Source: Strigamia acuminata (lineage: Eukaryota > Arthropoda > Chilopoda > Geophilomorpha > Linotaeniidae). From it: DNA of 64,000 nt. Under the pieces are notes generated by a model. The model had not been told where the DNA came from. It saw nothing but the letters and a program-made list of their open reading frames with translations, and searched no databases. Where the stretch lies: the NCBI GenBank assembly GCA_949358305.1, contig OX442319.1, positions 10,664,001-10,728,000 of the forward strand, written 5' to 3'. Position numbers and translations under genes: made by a program. Of the stretch, positions 1 through 10,750 are shown piece after piece. The first letter of the stretch is position 1; the number at the start of each line of letters is the position of its first letter.

Positions 1-1417
1 GGAATGATGCAGCAGTATCGCACAGGACAATATCTAAGAGAAAGATATGGAAATTTGATTAACAACACTTACAATCACCATGCTGTTCACGTTCAAAGTA
101 CGGATGTTGACCGGACACTAATGAGTGCCTATGCCAATCTGGCCGGGTTTTTTCCACCTGGCAGACATGTTTGGAAAGCAAATCTCACCTGGCAACCAAT
201 TCCCGTCCACACAATGCCCAGTAAAAAAGATTACGTACGTTAAATTAAAAGAAATTCAAACAAATGACCGTATTTTAATTTTGTAACTTCTGTGCAGTTG
301 TTGTCGTTGGATTCCATTTGTCCAAAATACGACGAATTGTCCGAGGAGGAAATGAAGTCGCCCGAAGTGGAAAAAGTCAACATCGAAAACAAAGAATTTT
401 TCAAGTTTCTGGCAATGAAAACTGGACTTGCCGTCAATAATTTCAAACAAGCAGCGTCGATTTTCGGTATTTTATTAATAGAGGTGAATATTCATTTTTT
501 ATTGGCTTTGAATTTAATTTTTTTTAAAATTTCTCAAATTTGTGCTTTGTGCAGCAAATTCACAACATGACTCAACCCGACTGGGTGACCAAAGAGGTAA
601 TGGAAAAACTAGACGAAATCCACTTGTTAAAGGTTTCATTACGTGTCAAAACACACGAACAGAGGAAATTGAGAGGAGGTAAGAGCCACAAAACATTTTT
701 AATATTAGAAAAACATTTTATTTTCTCAATTTTAAGGTCCTTTGGTCGGTGAAATGATAAAAAATATGGAAAAGATTATTCACAATGCTGCGCATAAGCA
801 TCAAATTTACATGTATTCAGCTGTAAGTATCGTATTAATTGTCTAATTGATTTTAATTTAATTATTTCTTTTTGTTACAGCACGATGTTACTGTTGTTAG
901 TCTTCTAGCAGCTCTTGGGTTGTATGAACCTCACGTTCCTCCGTATTGTAGTATGGTAATGGTGGAATTGATAGAAGAGAATGGAATTGACTTCGTAAAA
1001 GTAAGATTTATTATTATTAAATTAACCAACTATTAATCTTGGAATAATTTCAGATTTTATATCGCAATGTCACTTCTCGGGATCCGTACGAACTGACCTT
1101 AAAAGGATGTTCGAGTCCGTGTCCTTTTGAGCAGTTTAAAAAACTGACTGCTTCGGTCATTCCAGAGAATATCAAGAGAGAATGTGCAGTTCACCACCAA
1201 AATGACTTTAACGGTGGATCTTTGACAAGTATGTTTTGCTGTATTTCTAATTCTTTTTACCGGACTAAAATATGAATTTTATTTTGATGTTGCAGGTGAA
1301 ATCGTAGGAGTGATTTGTATCGTCTTTGTTATAGTCTTACTTTTACTGTTAGGACGTTGTTTTTACAACAGAAAAATAGTAACTTATGGATACATAAATA
1401 TGGATGACAGGCTCTAA
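1..1417 (+). CDS. Histidine acid phosphatase copy A, 5' truncated by window edge
   Basis: Lysosomal/prostatic-type histidine acid phosphatase, hydrolysing phosphomonoesters in lysosome or extracellular space. The window starts inside exon 3 by comparison with the complete copy at 22.6 kb. Exons that splice in frame: 1-234, 298-483, 555-678, 737-822, 881-1000, 1054-1228 and 1296-1417, with GT-AG introns of 53-76 bp. The exon with the RHGxRxP catalytic motif lies outside the window, but the proton-donor HD dyad is present at the start of the 881 exon (cac gat). The last exon encodes a hydrophobic segment (VICIVFVIVLLLLL) followed by a short cytosolic tail with Tyr-x-x-hydrophobic motifs (YGYINM), as in membrane-anchored lysosomal acid phosphatase. 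It looks intact. An AATAAA signal lies at 1448-1453. Tandem paralogue of the 22.6 kb gene. Confidence 0.9.
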
Positions 1418-2126
1418 AAACATTTTAAACTAATTTTTAATGATTTTAATAAAAAATAAATTGAATTAAAACACATTTATGAATGAATTTCACTATAAAT
1501 TTTTTTTTCTACTTAATAGACTACAATTTAAAACAGTAACGTAATCACACAAACTTCTAGGCATTGTCCATTCAATGAATTCGATGCAGTACACCAATTT
1601 AACCCAAATGTCGTGCACAAGATCTTTATTTGTTTGCTATTCCAGCTGTTCGAGGATCTTTAGGCCTTGTCGCCTGTTGAAGAAGGCTTTGATTGTTTTT
1701 TCGGGACAACAAAAATAAAAATTGATAGGAAAATACAATTTCACATTTTTTTAAAAATTAACTGCAATGAATGAAACAAAACAAGCAAGTGACTTTTCAA
1801 ATTACGTTGCCAATACTCTGTAGTTGCAATAAAATGAATTAAAATGTATTAAACAAGAGCTTATCTTTGAATGAATTTCTCTAAACATTATTTTTTTACT
1901 ACATTAAATCTTGTTCGTTTTACTGTGACAGCATGGTTTTATTCGTCTCGCAATTCAATCAAATTTAAACAATTTTTAACAAGCAAATAACTTTATTCAA
2001 ATTACAAAACCTCAATTTTTTTTAAAAATATTTCTCCCCTCATCATTACTACTGATTAAATACATTGATTTAAACATATTTTTGAATTAATCTCTCTAAA
2101 AATAATTTTTCAACTCGTTTGCAACA
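1418..2126. other. Spacer with duplicated phosphatase 3' flank
   Basis: AT-rich spacer between the phosphatase and the first F380 gene. The segment just after the phosphatase stop (about 1460-1690) recurs at 5510-5660 with 5840-6040 and at 7180-7440, so phosphatase 3' end plus an F380 fragment was duplicated as a unit. The rest (1700-2126) resembles 3' flanks of other F380 genes (for example 12880-13035). Confidence 0.6.
1564..1665 (-). pseudogene. F380 internal fragment
   Basis: Matches codons about 80-113 of the intact F380 genes (compare 2931-3032) with several substitutions. No start or stop of the parent gene is nearby, so it is a relic carried with the phosphatase 3' flank. Confidence 0.65.
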
Positions 2127-3269
2127 CTACTTGTACAAACGTGATAATATAATATTCCTATCCTCCTCACTCGCATCATTTAACAACAAATTGATACTTG
2201 CAAAATCCTTTGCCTTGTGTAACGAAATACAACACCGAGAATTCATCTCTTCGTATTGAATGAGACCCCTTTTCTGCTCGGACGAAGCATTCGCCAACAA
2301 ATGGGCAAAACACAGATTGTATCTTTCATCGTGTGGATTTTCACAAATTTGCTCTGCCGTCAACAAGAATAACTTCTTAAGATGGCACACACCTAACAGT
2401 CCAAGAAAACGGTTCGGGAGCTGCCCTAAAAACAAATCCACATACACCCAATCACATAATAGCTGTCGCAAACCGAAATGCACAAACGGAACAGGATCAC
2501 CGAAATAACCTTCCAATTGACCCTCGTTCAATTGCGAAATAAAATAGAAATTGATTCGTTCCGCAACGAACAAAGGATTCAACGAATGAACGTATTCGTT
2601 TCTTTCGTCTTCCGTTAACAGCGACCACAGGTATTTCAGCCCACTCACATTATCGTTAGTCACGAACGAGTGAAACATCTGAAGCTTATTGATTACTTCC
2701 ACGTGCGTCACGACATCGGTCCAATAATTCAACATCTGTTGCATCGGTAGACCGCAATCGAACGAGAACTCCGCTTGTAGATCGTGGAACTGCTGCCACA
2801 ATGCTTCGACAACATCTCGGACACAAAACATACACGCGATTCTGTATCTTTGATCCAATGTGAACACTTTATCGAGTTTTGAAAGCACTCGGGCTGTTTC
2901 CGTCTCGTCAACTTTTCCACGCGTCGTCCACGAGATGAATTGAATGCAGTCCGCCAATTTAAGCCAAATGTCGGTTCCAAGAGCTCGATTTGTTGGCCAA
3001 TCCAGCCATTCGAGTATCTCTAGTCCTATGGACTTGACTACTGGGCGTATTCGGAGTTTACAAGACGGAGGCAAAAGCAAAGAGTCGGCTTTTTCACTAA
3101 CGGTATTCTCAATTTCTGACCAATGGGCCCGGAAACTAGTTAAAAACCAAGATTCATAAAGGTCGTCAAGGAATTCTTCAGAAATTTCCACAAATTTCCA
3201 CAAGCTGATTGCAGTTTTGACTAAACTAGCACGTTCGAGCGAGATGATGGGAAATGTTAACAACGCCAT
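2127..3269 (-). CDS. F380 family protein 1 (unrecognised, 380 aa)
   Basis: Single-exon gene of 380 codons. I do not recognise the family with confidence. The start is fixed by five paralogues that all begin at the same ATG with M-A-[LF]-[LV]-T and share the next 20 residues. No signal peptide or membrane segment is evident. The protein looks all-helical, with Trp/Leu/Asp-rich helices and a repeated solenoid-like texture. Conserved blocks are ISLERASLVKTAISLWKF near the N terminus, ISWTTRGKV (about 113-121), the LDQRYRIACMFC block (about 138-149), and a C-terminal ERYNLCFAHLLAN stretch. This copy differs most from its siblings at residues 27-45 and 245-275. It sits tail-on to the phosphatase A gene. 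A cytosolic adaptor or regulator is possible, but nothing visible shows a catalytic motif. Confidence 0.85.
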   Translation of the reverse strand: MALLTFPIISLERASLVKTAISLWKFVEISEEFLDDLYESWFLTSFRAHWSEIENTVSEKADSLLLPPSCKLRIRPVVKSIGLEILEWLDWPTNRALGTDIWLKLADCIQFISWTTRGKVDETETARVLSKLDKVFTLDQRYRIACMFCVRDVVEALWQQFHDLQAEFSFDCGLPMQQMLNYWTDVVTHVEVINKLQMFHSFVTNDNVSGLKYLWSLLTEDERNEYVHSLNPLFVAERINFYFISQLNEGQLEGYFGDPVPFVHFGLRQLLCDWVYVDLFLGQLPNRFLGLLGVCHLKKLFLLTAEQICENPHDERYNLCFAHLLANASSEQKRGLIQYEEMNSRCCISLHKAKDFASINLLLNDASEEDRNIILSRLYK

Positions 3270-3335
3270 GTTTTGTAAAACAAGAATGATTCAAATTATT
3301 ATTATGGTAATACATTAATACTGCATGTAAGTGTA

Positions 3336-3363
3336 TACGTGTTGCATACGTGTTGCATACGTG
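3336..3363 (-). promoter_or_regulatory. Three TACGTG motifs 11 bp apart upstream of F380 gene 1
   Basis: TACGTG occurs at 3336, 3347 and 3358, exactly one helical turn apart and 67-94 bp upstream of the ATG. Equivalent motifs are conserved upstream of the other F380 genes. The core resembles bHLH-PAS (HIF/CLOCK-type) half sites, but the binding factor is unknown. Confidence 0.45.
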
Positions 3364-3371
3364 TAGTGTCT

Positions 3372-3570
3372 CCTAATCCAGAATATGTTAACGTTAAACC
3401 GACGAAACAATTTCATACCACTTGGATGGATCTGGATTTCGCACCAAGAAAGCGAAAGAGATGCAAAGCATGGCCCCCACAAGGAAGGGACTGACAAGGG
3501 TTCTAGCCCTAGCGCCCGGGACGTAGGGGACCCGAAACCCGGATCCGTGCGAACTGACCTTGTGTAAAAA
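3372..3570 (+). pseudogene. Remnant of Lys-rich gene plus mosaic sequence
   Basis: Plus-strand sequence reading PEYVNVKPTKQF matches the first part of the Lys-rich gene at 15.35 kb and lies head-to-head with F380 gene 1. It is followed by a GC-rich stretch (3460-3540) repeated near 6540, 14370 and 27770. Next comes a roughly 24-base piece (about 3541-3566) nearly identical to phosphatase exon 8 at 1080-1105. It is a mosaic of local gene fragments. Confidence 0.5.
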
Positions 3571-4035
3571 GCTGCAATTAGATTAGTTATAATCACTCTT
3601 ACTTGGCCCAGACGGAGATGGTTTCCAGTCGTCCATCTCTTGTCCTTGGTTCCCTTAGAACGTCGGAAACATTTCCAAATATTTCCAAGTTGGAAATATG
3701 GAAAATTTGAATTTTCTATTATGAGAAAATTTGTTGGAAATGTGTTGTAAATATTTATACATTTCCACACTTTTGGAAATTAGTAGTAAATCTTAAAGGT
3801 GAAATCTATTATTACCAATAAATTGTAAATTTGTTGTTTAAAATATTATTATTTACAATCAGTTTTCTTTCGGATGGAAATTTTGTTTGGATATTTCCAA
3901 AACATTGTAAATATAAAGGAAGATGGATTTTACAAGTTTGTAAATTAGATTTACAAACAATTGAAAATTGGAAAGTTTTGCCAAAAATTGGATGTTTTAG
4001 CATAAGAGCTTAACAACCCTTTTTTTCGATATTAA
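3570..4035. repeat. Local repeat R1, copy 1
   Basis: About 460 bp nearly identical to 6045-6505. It contains many TTTGGAAAT/ATTTCC and TTGTAAAT-type inverted words. No coding potential seen. The first 90 bp also occurs at 7435-7520. It is a segmental duplicate or an unclassified dispersed element. Confidence 0.65.
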
Positions 4036-4743
4036 ACCAGTCTTGACTTAAAATTCTAGAGATGACAACACTTCTTTATTTTTCAAACACACACATTCAT
4101 GTCATTCATGTCAAGTTAAATAAAAGCTTTTAAAAACTGAAATAAGCTGTTGTCCACAACTACATCACAGAATAACAATGCGATAAATATTCCATCACAT
4201 CATCATCATCCTGAAGCTCAGTTGAGTATAAGAATACATACAGCTAATTTGGGATGAGAAGCACTCAAGATCGGGCTGAGTACTAAGTGATACACCCTGT
4301 AGTTGCAACGAAATGAATTAATGGGAGCATTAAGCATAAGCTAATCTTTGAATGAATTTCTCTAAACATTATTTTTTAACTACAATTTATGATATGTCGA
4401 TTTTTGTCATAAATTATCCATTTTAACCCATTGCTCCTGTTTTATATAAGCCAACCCCTTACAATAAATCTTGTTCGTTACTGTATAACAGCATGGTTTT
4501 TTTCGTCTCGCAATTCAATCAAATTTAAACAATTTTTAACAAGCAAATAACAATTCAAATTATAAAACCTCAATTTTTATTTTTAAATATTTCTCTCCTC
4601 ATCATTACTACTGATTAAATAAATTGATTTTTTGATATTTTTTGATATTTTTGAATTAATAATAATAAAAAAATAATATTTAGCCTTCACAGCGTTGCCA
4701 GCGTCTAGGGCTGCCAGCGTTTTCATTTTTAGCGTTCTAAATA
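4036..4743. other. Non-coding spacer
   Basis: AT-rich sequence. The part from about 4270 to 4740 resembles the 3' flanks of F380 genes (compare 1790-2126 and 12890-13035). No gene seen. Confidence 0.5.
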
Positions 4744-5204
4744 TTAAATAAAAAAGTGATTATACAAACGTGATAATATAATATTCCTATCCTTCTCACT
4801 CGCATCATTTAACAACAAATTGATACTTACAAGATCCTTTGCCTTGTGTAACAAAATACAACACCGAGGTTCTATCACTTCGAATTGAATGAGAATCCTT
4901 TTCTGCTCGGACGAAGTATTCGCCAACAAATTGGCAAAACACAACTTATATCTGTCATCGTGTGGATTTTTAGAAATTTGCTCTGCCGTCAACAAGAAAT
5001 ACTCAATAACATTCCACACAGCTAACAATTCAAGAAAACTGTTCGGGAGCCCTATAAACAAATCCACATACACCCAATCACATAGAAGCTGTTGAAAACC
5101 GAAATTCACGTAATAAACTTTCAGTTGGCTCTCGTTCAAATGCGAAACAAAAAAGAAATTGATTCGTTTCAGAACTAACCAAGGATTCAACGAATGAACG
5201 TATT
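4744..5204 (-). pseudogene. F380 pseudogene, C-terminal half only
   Basis: Encodes the last roughly 148 residues of the F380 family in frame (SLNPWLVLKRINFFFVSHLN onward). At about 5205 the sequence jumps from the gene interior directly to the shared 5' flank (PEYVNV-type sequence), so the N-terminal 230 or so codons and the promoter are deleted. Deletion junction is clear by comparison with 2127-3269. The remaining frame is open and its C-terminal block is well conserved, suggesting a recent loss. Confidence 0.75.
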
Positions 5205-5285
5205 CCAGAATATGTTAACGTTAAACCGACGAAACAATTTCTAGTTCGATCACTTAGATGGATCTGGGTTTCGCACCAAGAAAGC

Positions 5286-5515
5286 GAAAGAGAATGTGCA
5301 GTTCACCACAAAAATTACTTTAAAGCTGGATCTTTGGCATGTATGTTTTGTTGTGTTTCCAATTCTTTTTACCGAACTAAAATATTAATTTTATTTTGAT
5401 GTTGCAGGTGCAATAATAGAAGGATTTGTTATCGACTGTCTAATTACTGTTAGGACATAGTTATTACAAAAGCAAAACAGTAACTTATGGATACATAAAT
5501 ATGGATGACATATGG
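5286..5515 (+). pseudogene. Acid phosphatase exon 8-9 remnant
   Basis: Homologous to 1180-1410: end of exon 8, the short intron with its GTATGT donor and TTGCAG acceptor, and exon 9 with the transmembrane and tail coding sequence ending in the YGYINMDD region. Small deletions break the membrane-segment frame. The upstream side joins abruptly to the F380 5' flank. Confidence 0.75.
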
Positions 5516-6044
5516 ATTATGTTGATAAATAAATTGAATTAAAAAACATTTATGAATGAATTTCATTACAATTTTTTTTCTTTCAATTTGATAGACTACA
5601 ATTTAAAATAGAAACGTAATCACACAAACTTCTTGGTGTTGTCCCCTCATGTCTTCAGGTCTTTTTTGGAGGTCACAGATTTACGTACAATCAAAATATA
5701 TCGCTTGGTTTGATTTTTGGCAGCCATCTTGGATACCCAACAAGCAACAGAAATTGTTTAAAGGCTGTTTAACTGCAATTTAGGACAAGTATGCGTTGTA
5801 TTGTAAACACTGGATGTCGTGTTCGTCACTCCGATCACACAAGTTACCCAATAGATAGACTACAATTTAAAATAGAAACGTAATCACACAAACTTCTAGG
5901 TATTGTGCACTCAATGAATTGAATGCAGTCCACCAATTTAATCCAAATGTCGTGCACAAGATCTTTATTTCTTCGCCATTCCAACCATTCGAGTATCTCT
6001 AGCCTTGTCGCTTGTTAAAGAAGGCTTTGATTGGCAGATGCTCG
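5516..6044. other. Mosaic spacer with F380 fragment (about 5903-6010, minus)
   Basis: Contains the duplicated phosphatase 3' flank, a segment around 5660-5770 that recurs at 9230-9370, and an F380 internal fragment (codons about 80-113). A short plus-strand stretch near 5787 reads MRCIVNTGCRVRHSDHTS, suggestive of a Cys/His motif but too short to name. Confidence 0.5.
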
Positions 6045-6505
6045 CTGCAATTAGATTAGTTATAATCACTCCTACTTGGCCCAGACGGAGATGGTTTCCA
6101 GTCGTCCATCTCTTGTCCTTGGTTACCTTAGAACGTCGGAAACATTTCCAAACATTTCCAAACATTTCCAAGTTGGAAATATGAAAAATTTGAATTTTCT
6201 ATTATGAGAAAATTTGTTGGAAATGTGTTGTAAATATTTATACGTTTCCGCACTTTTGGAAATTAGTAGTAAATCTTAAAGGTGAAATCTAATATTACTA
6301 ATAAATTGTAAATTTGTTGTTTAAAATATCATATTTACAATCAGTTTTCTTTCGGATGGAAATGTTGTTTGGATATTTTCAAAAGGAAGATGGATTTTAC
6401 AAGTTTGGAAATTGGATTTACAAACAATTGAAAATTGGAAAGTTTTGCCAAAAATTGGATGTTTTAGCATCAGAGCTTAACAACTCTTTTTTTTCGATAT
6501 TAAAT
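6045..6505. repeat. Local repeat R1, copy 2
   Basis: Second copy of 3570-4035, with a deletion near 6382 and an extra TTTCCAAACA unit near 6150. Same orientation. Confidence 0.65.
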
Positions 6506-6619
6506 ATTGTGTCTTTCGAGTTGATGGAAGTTGATGAAGCATGGCCCCTTCACGGGAGGGACTGACAAGGGCTCTAGCCCTGGCGACCGTGACGTAGAGG
6601 TACCGGAACCGGAACCATA

Positions 6620-6770
6620 GTTGGTCAAGAAAATTGAACATTTTGACCAAAAATTGGATGTTTTAGGCCGAAAATTGAACGTTCTGACCAAAAATTGGAT
6701 GTTTTAGGCCGAAAATTGAACGTTCTGACCAAAAATTGGATGTTTTAGGCCGAAAATTGAACGTTTCGCG
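6620..6770. repeat. 41-bp minisatellite
   Basis: About 3.5 copies of a 41 bp unit containing GACCAAAAATTGGATGTTTT and AGGCCGAAAATTGAACGTTC. A single related unit sits at 27843-27875. Confidence 0.8.
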
Positions 6771-6812
6771 TGTGAAAATACCTCCAGTTAGACATAAAAA
6801 ATTACTCGGATT

Positions 6813-6955
6813 GCAAGGTCAGCATTGAAAAGAATGGTGTTTGCAACCACATTTCAGGTTCCCAATGTAAGTGTGAATTCTGCTGGTTGTGTTTGGTCAA
6901 CCGGCAGCAGCACAGTAGCAACAGTTGCAACAGGATTGAAAAACTACCGTAGTCA
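6813..6955 (+). pseudogene. RBR (ARIH2-like) RING2 fragment
   Basis: Plus-strand frame beginning near 6812 reads CKVSIEKNGVCNHISGSQC then KCEFCWLCLVN, the RING2 signature of ARIH2-type RBR ligases, ending at a stop about 35 codons after the CNH motif. One zinc-ligand Cys of the SCSQC pattern is changed to Gly. No RING1 or IBR is nearby, so it is a relic. Confidence 0.75.
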
Positions 6956-7009
6956 AGCCGGGCGCATGACAAATTTCCGTTTTATTTCAAACAAAAATTT
7001 AATTATTCC

Positions 7010-7165
7010 GCTTTTGTTACAGCACAATGTTACTGTAGCTCTTGGATTGTTTGAGCCTCACGTTCTTCCGTATTGTAGTTTGGTAATGGTGGAATTGATA
7101 GAAGAGAATGGAATTGATGACTTCGTAAAACATTTTAAACTAAACTTTAAAAAAAAATTAACTCC
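7010..7165 (+). pseudogene. Acid phosphatase exon 7 remnant
   Basis: Homologous to 870-1010. The acceptor TTGTTACAG is kept and the catalytic dyad codons read cac aat (HN instead of HD). A 12-base deletion removes part of the VVSLLA stretch, and the downstream donor is lost. Not functional. Confidence 0.75.
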
Positions 7166-7274
7166 CACTACTTTTTGATCAAAAATTTTAATGATAAATA
7201 AATTGAATTAAAACACAAATATGAATAAATTTCACTGCAAATTTTTTTTTCAATTTGATAGACTACAATCACAC

Positions 7275-7440
7275 AAACTTCTAGGTATTGTCCCCTCAAT
7301 GAATTTAATTGAATGCAGTCCACCAATTTAACCCAAATGTCGTGCACAAAATCTGTATTTGTTCGCCATTCCAACCGTTCGAGTATCTCTAAACCTTGTC
7401 ACTTGTTAAAGAAGGCTTTGATTGGCAGATGCTCGCTCCA
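7275..7440 (-). pseudogene. F380 internal fragment
   Basis: Third copy of the small internal F380 piece that follows phosphatase 3' flanks (codons about 80-113), joined to the start of repeat R1. Confidence 0.6.
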
Positions 7441-7508
7441 ATTAGATTAGTTATAAACACTCCTATTTGGCCCAGACCTCAGCCCAGACAGAGATGGTTT
7501 CCGGTCAT

Positions 7509-7509
7509 C

Positions 7510-7545
<36 letters not shown>
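7509..7545. repeat. (ATT)n microsatellite
   Basis: Twelve perfect ATT units. Confidence 0.95.
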
Positions 7546-7769
7546 GGCCAAACTCCATCTGGAGACTGTCCTTGGTTTATAATATGTAACAGCAGAGTCT
7601 CGCAAGTCAATCAAATTTAAACAATTTTTAGCAAGCAAATAACTTTATTCAAATTACAAAACCTTACTATTTGTCCCCTCATAATTACTACTGATTAAAT
7701 GAATTGATTTAAACATATTTTTGAATGAATCTCTCAGCTCGGTAGGGCTACAATTTATCTTCAACAACA

Positions 7770-8903
7770 CTACAAATGTGATAATATAATATTCCTTTCC
7801 TCCTCACTCGCGTCATTGAACAACAAATCGATACTTACAAGATCTTTTGCCTTGTGTAACAAAATACAACACTCAGGATGTATCACTTCTAATTGAATGA
7901 GATCCCTTTTCTGCTCGGACGGAGTATTCGCCAGCAATTGGGCAAAACACAGCTTGTATCTGTCATCGTGTGGATTTTCACACATTTGCTCCGCCGTCAA
8001 CAAGATTAACTTACGAACATCCCACGCATCTACCAGTGGAAGAAACCGATTCACGACTCCTACAAACAAATCCACATACACCCAATCACGCAGGAGCTGT
8101 CGCAAAATCATAAACACAGAAAAATGTTCAGCGAAAAAAACAGCCAGTTGGCGCTCGTTCAATTGCGAAACAAAAAAACAATTCATTTGTTTCGTATGTT
8201 CCCCACGCCAGAACAAATGGTCGTATTCGTTTCTTTTATCTTCCGTTAACGTCGACCACAGATATTTCAGCCCACTCACATTATCGGTTTCCATTAGCAA
8301 GTAAAACAAAGCAAACTTATTGCTTCCTGCGACGTGCGTCATGACATCGCTCCAATAATTTAACATCTTTCGCATTGTTGGATAGTAATGGAACTTGAAC
8401 TTGAACAGTGGATCGTAAAACTGCGGCCACAACGCTTCGACAACGTCTTGGACACAAAACATGCAAGCGATTCTGAATCTTTGATCCAATGTGAATATTT
8501 TATCCAGTGTAGAAAGCACTCGAGCTGTTTCCGTCGCGTCCACTTTTCCACGCGTCGTCCACGAGATGAATTGAATGCAGTCCGCCAATTTAATCCAAAT
8601 GTCGTGTCCAAGAGCTCGATTTGTTCGCCATTCCAGCCATTCGATTATTTCTTGTCCTACGGACTTGAGTATTGGGCGTATTCGAAGTTTAAACGACGTA
8701 GGCAAAACCAAACAGTCGGCTTTTTCATAAACGGTATTCTCAATTTTGTACCAATGTCTCCAGTAACTAGTTACATCACAAGATTCACGAAGGCCGTCAC
8801 GGAATGCTTGAGAAATACTTGGGTTAAATTTCCACAAGCTGATTGCAGTTTTGACTAAACTAGCACGTTCGAGCGAGATGAAGGGAAGTGTTAAGAACGC
8901 CAT
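7770..8903 (-). CDS. F380 family protein 2 (unrecognised, 377 aa)
   Basis: Intact single-exon paralogue of 377 codons, starting MAFLTLPFISLERASLVKTA. It keeps the ISWTTRGKV and LDQRFRIACMFC blocks and the C-terminal DRYKLCFAQLLAN block. Against gene 1 it differs mainly around residues 160-175 (DPLFKFKFHYY) and 240-300, where other copies also vary, while the first 26 residues and residues 85-160 are nearly constant. It ends a few residues earlier than gene 1. No intron, signal peptide or membrane segment is seen. Function unknown. Confidence 0.85.
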   Translation of the reverse strand: MAFLTLPFISLERASLVKTAISLWKFNPSISQAFRDGLRESCDVTSYWRHWYKIENTVYEKADCLVLPTSFKLRIRPILKSVGQEIIEWLEWRTNRALGHDIWIKLADCIQFISWTTRGKVDATETARVLSTLDKIFTLDQRFRIACMFCVQDVVEALWPQFYDPLFKFKFHYYPTMRKMLNYWSDVMTHVAGSNKFALFYLLMETDNVSGLKYLWSTLTEDKRNEYDHLFWRGEHTKQMNCFFVSQLNERQLAVFFAEHFSVFMILRQLLRDWVYVDLFVGVVNRFLPLVDAWDVRKLILLTAEQMCENPHDDRYKLCFAQLLANTPSEQKRDLIQLEVIHPECCILLHKAKDLVSIDLLFNDASEEERNIILSHL

Positions 8904-8973
8904 GTTTTGTAAAACGAGAATGATTCAAATAATTATGATAATGTATATTGTATATATACTGCATATAAGTGTA

Positions 8974-8990
8974 AACGTGTTGTGTACGTG
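8974..8990 (-). promoter_or_regulatory. Conserved ACGTG pair upstream of F380 gene 2
   Basis: AACGTG followed 11 bp later by TACGTG, at the same relative place as in the other family members. A TATATATA-like run (8949-8958) lies between these motifs and the ATG. Confidence 0.4.
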
Positions 8991-8999
8991 TAGTGTCTC

Positions 9000-9080
9000 C
9001 AAAACCAGAATACGTTAACGTTGAACCGACGAAACAATTTCATAGTTTCGACCACTTGGATGGATCTGGATTTCCTAGAT
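9000..9080 (+). pseudogene. Remnant of Lys-rich gene, head-to-head with F380 gene 2
   Basis: Plus frame reads PEYVNVEPTKQFHSFDHLDG then SGF, matching the KQFLNFDHLDG..SGFR region of the gene at 15353-15817. The reading frame is conserved but the gene is cut off about 10 residues later. Confidence 0.55.
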
Positions 9081-9860
9081 GGGGTCTGATTTGTAACCAT
9101 AATTACTGCGCTGAAATGTTAGTAATACTTTAACATCAAACATCAGCTGCAGTCAAAAGTACTTGGTGATAAAAAACGAATCAATGCATTTGCTCATGTT
9201 TAAAACTCATTTTAGACGGATTTCTACGTGTAAAGTAAAGATTTACGTACAATTTACAGTGTGACGTCTGTAAAATCAAAATATATCGCTTGGTTTGATT
9301 TTTGGCAGCCATCTTGGACACCCAAGAAGCAACAGAAATTGTTTAAAGGCTGTTTAACTGCGATTTAGAAATGCTAGAAAGCGTGTTTTAAATTGCAGTT
9401 AAATGTGTTTCGTTGTTGTTGACTAAATCTGACACCATTTGAAATTTGGAGTTTGTTGAGTTTACCTGGCAAATTGTTGGACGTGCTTTTAGCTTTTTAT
9501 ATATATATTTTTTATTGCTTGCTAAACATCAAGCCTTTTTTTATTTTCATTATTCATTCAAATGATTCGTGCTCCCGCCATCAAGGTAACGCCAATTCTT
9601 GCCCATTCATTTCGTAAGTACTTTTACATGTTGTTGACCTCGGGAGCCAACAGCACATTATACGTGAATGAAGTTTGCTCACTTTGATCGCTGCATTCAC
9701 GCCACTTCACTTCATGCACTGTTCGAATTAACATTTTGACAGCTTTTCAAGCGTCGAAAATTTCGATTTATTACATTTTTATCATTAACTAACAGTGTTT
9801 TAATCAATTTTTCAGAGATTCCTATCTGCAATCCGTTTTTACGAATTTTACGAATTCTCA
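9081..9860. other. Spacer, repeats only
   Basis: Holds a second copy (9230-9370) of the segment at 5660-5770. A 41-codon plus-strand ORF at 9562-9687 (MIRAPAIKVTPILAHSF) is too short and unmatched to call a gene. Confidence 0.4.
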
Positions 9861-9864
9861 AGGT

Positions 9865-10750
9865 TCATTTTAACCCCTAGACAACCTTAGTCTTTTACTT
9901 CTAACAGTATTCTAACTGTGATAATAACCTGGATCGCAGCACATTGTAAAACACAATTCATGACCACAGAACGATCAAGTGGTCACACCAGAAACATGCA
10001 TCTACAATTGGGGCCGGATACTACACACCATATATGCTTGTGGCAAGAAACCCGACGGTACACCCAGGTGTTGTACAGGCCAATCACACGTGAGTTCCGA
10101 CGTGCAGTGCGGCAAGCTGAAAAGTTTTGTCCAGATTAGTGTCACAAAAGCAGCTAGTAAGGATTTTTAAAATTTAAAACCTGCCTTCCTAGGTGAGAAA
10201 AATTATAAATTTCAGACCTAAAGTCACCATTTCAACATTTCATTCTCTTTTGTCAAACAATAAAAAAATATTTTTCATGGCACCTTTCAAGGAGGATTGC
10301 ATATCAAACCCCATCCTATAGCCTGCTGTGCATGTATGTACAAACAAACTTTTGATTACACTTATTTGATATCTAGTTTTCGTTTGCCATTTGTTATTGC
10401 CAATATAAAATTTCACGTAATTTATTCCCTCCGTTTATGATGTATTATTTGCTTGCTTTAAAGGTTTTATTTTTTCGAAGTATGCTGTTTTAGGAGTTAG
10501 TTGTGGTTGCCTAGGAACATTCCTAGGCAACTTACAATGGATGGATCTGTTGGTTTTTGCAGTTACATTTATTTTCCGTTCTATTTATGATCGCTTATTT
10601 CTATGTTTTGTAGTAACGGTCTTGTATAACTTTATTAAGCTAAGCGTCGTCTGTTGTAGAATAAGTCTTCTACTTTTAAGTGTATTGCTTTCATAATTAG
10701 TTACATATTTTCATGTATGACATGTGACGAGTAAGACACACTCCGACCAT
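9865..10750 (+). repeat. Segmental repeat A, copy 1, with a Cys-rich coding remnant
   Basis: Diverged duplicate of 16420-17920. The best conserved part (about 10030-10140) reads on plus as YACGKKPDGTPRCC then QSHVSSDVQCGKL, a Cys-rich peptide fragment also seen at 16741-16855. Further shared blocks are 10165-10310 with 17505-17640 and 10635-10750 with 17811-17920. This copy is the empty site for the hAT insertion at 16527. No complete gene is visible. Confidence 0.6.

Noticed and set aside
3315-3770. ORFs upstream of F380 gene 1
   Set aside because: They cross mosaic duplicated flank and repeat R1, and are not conserved in the other copies.
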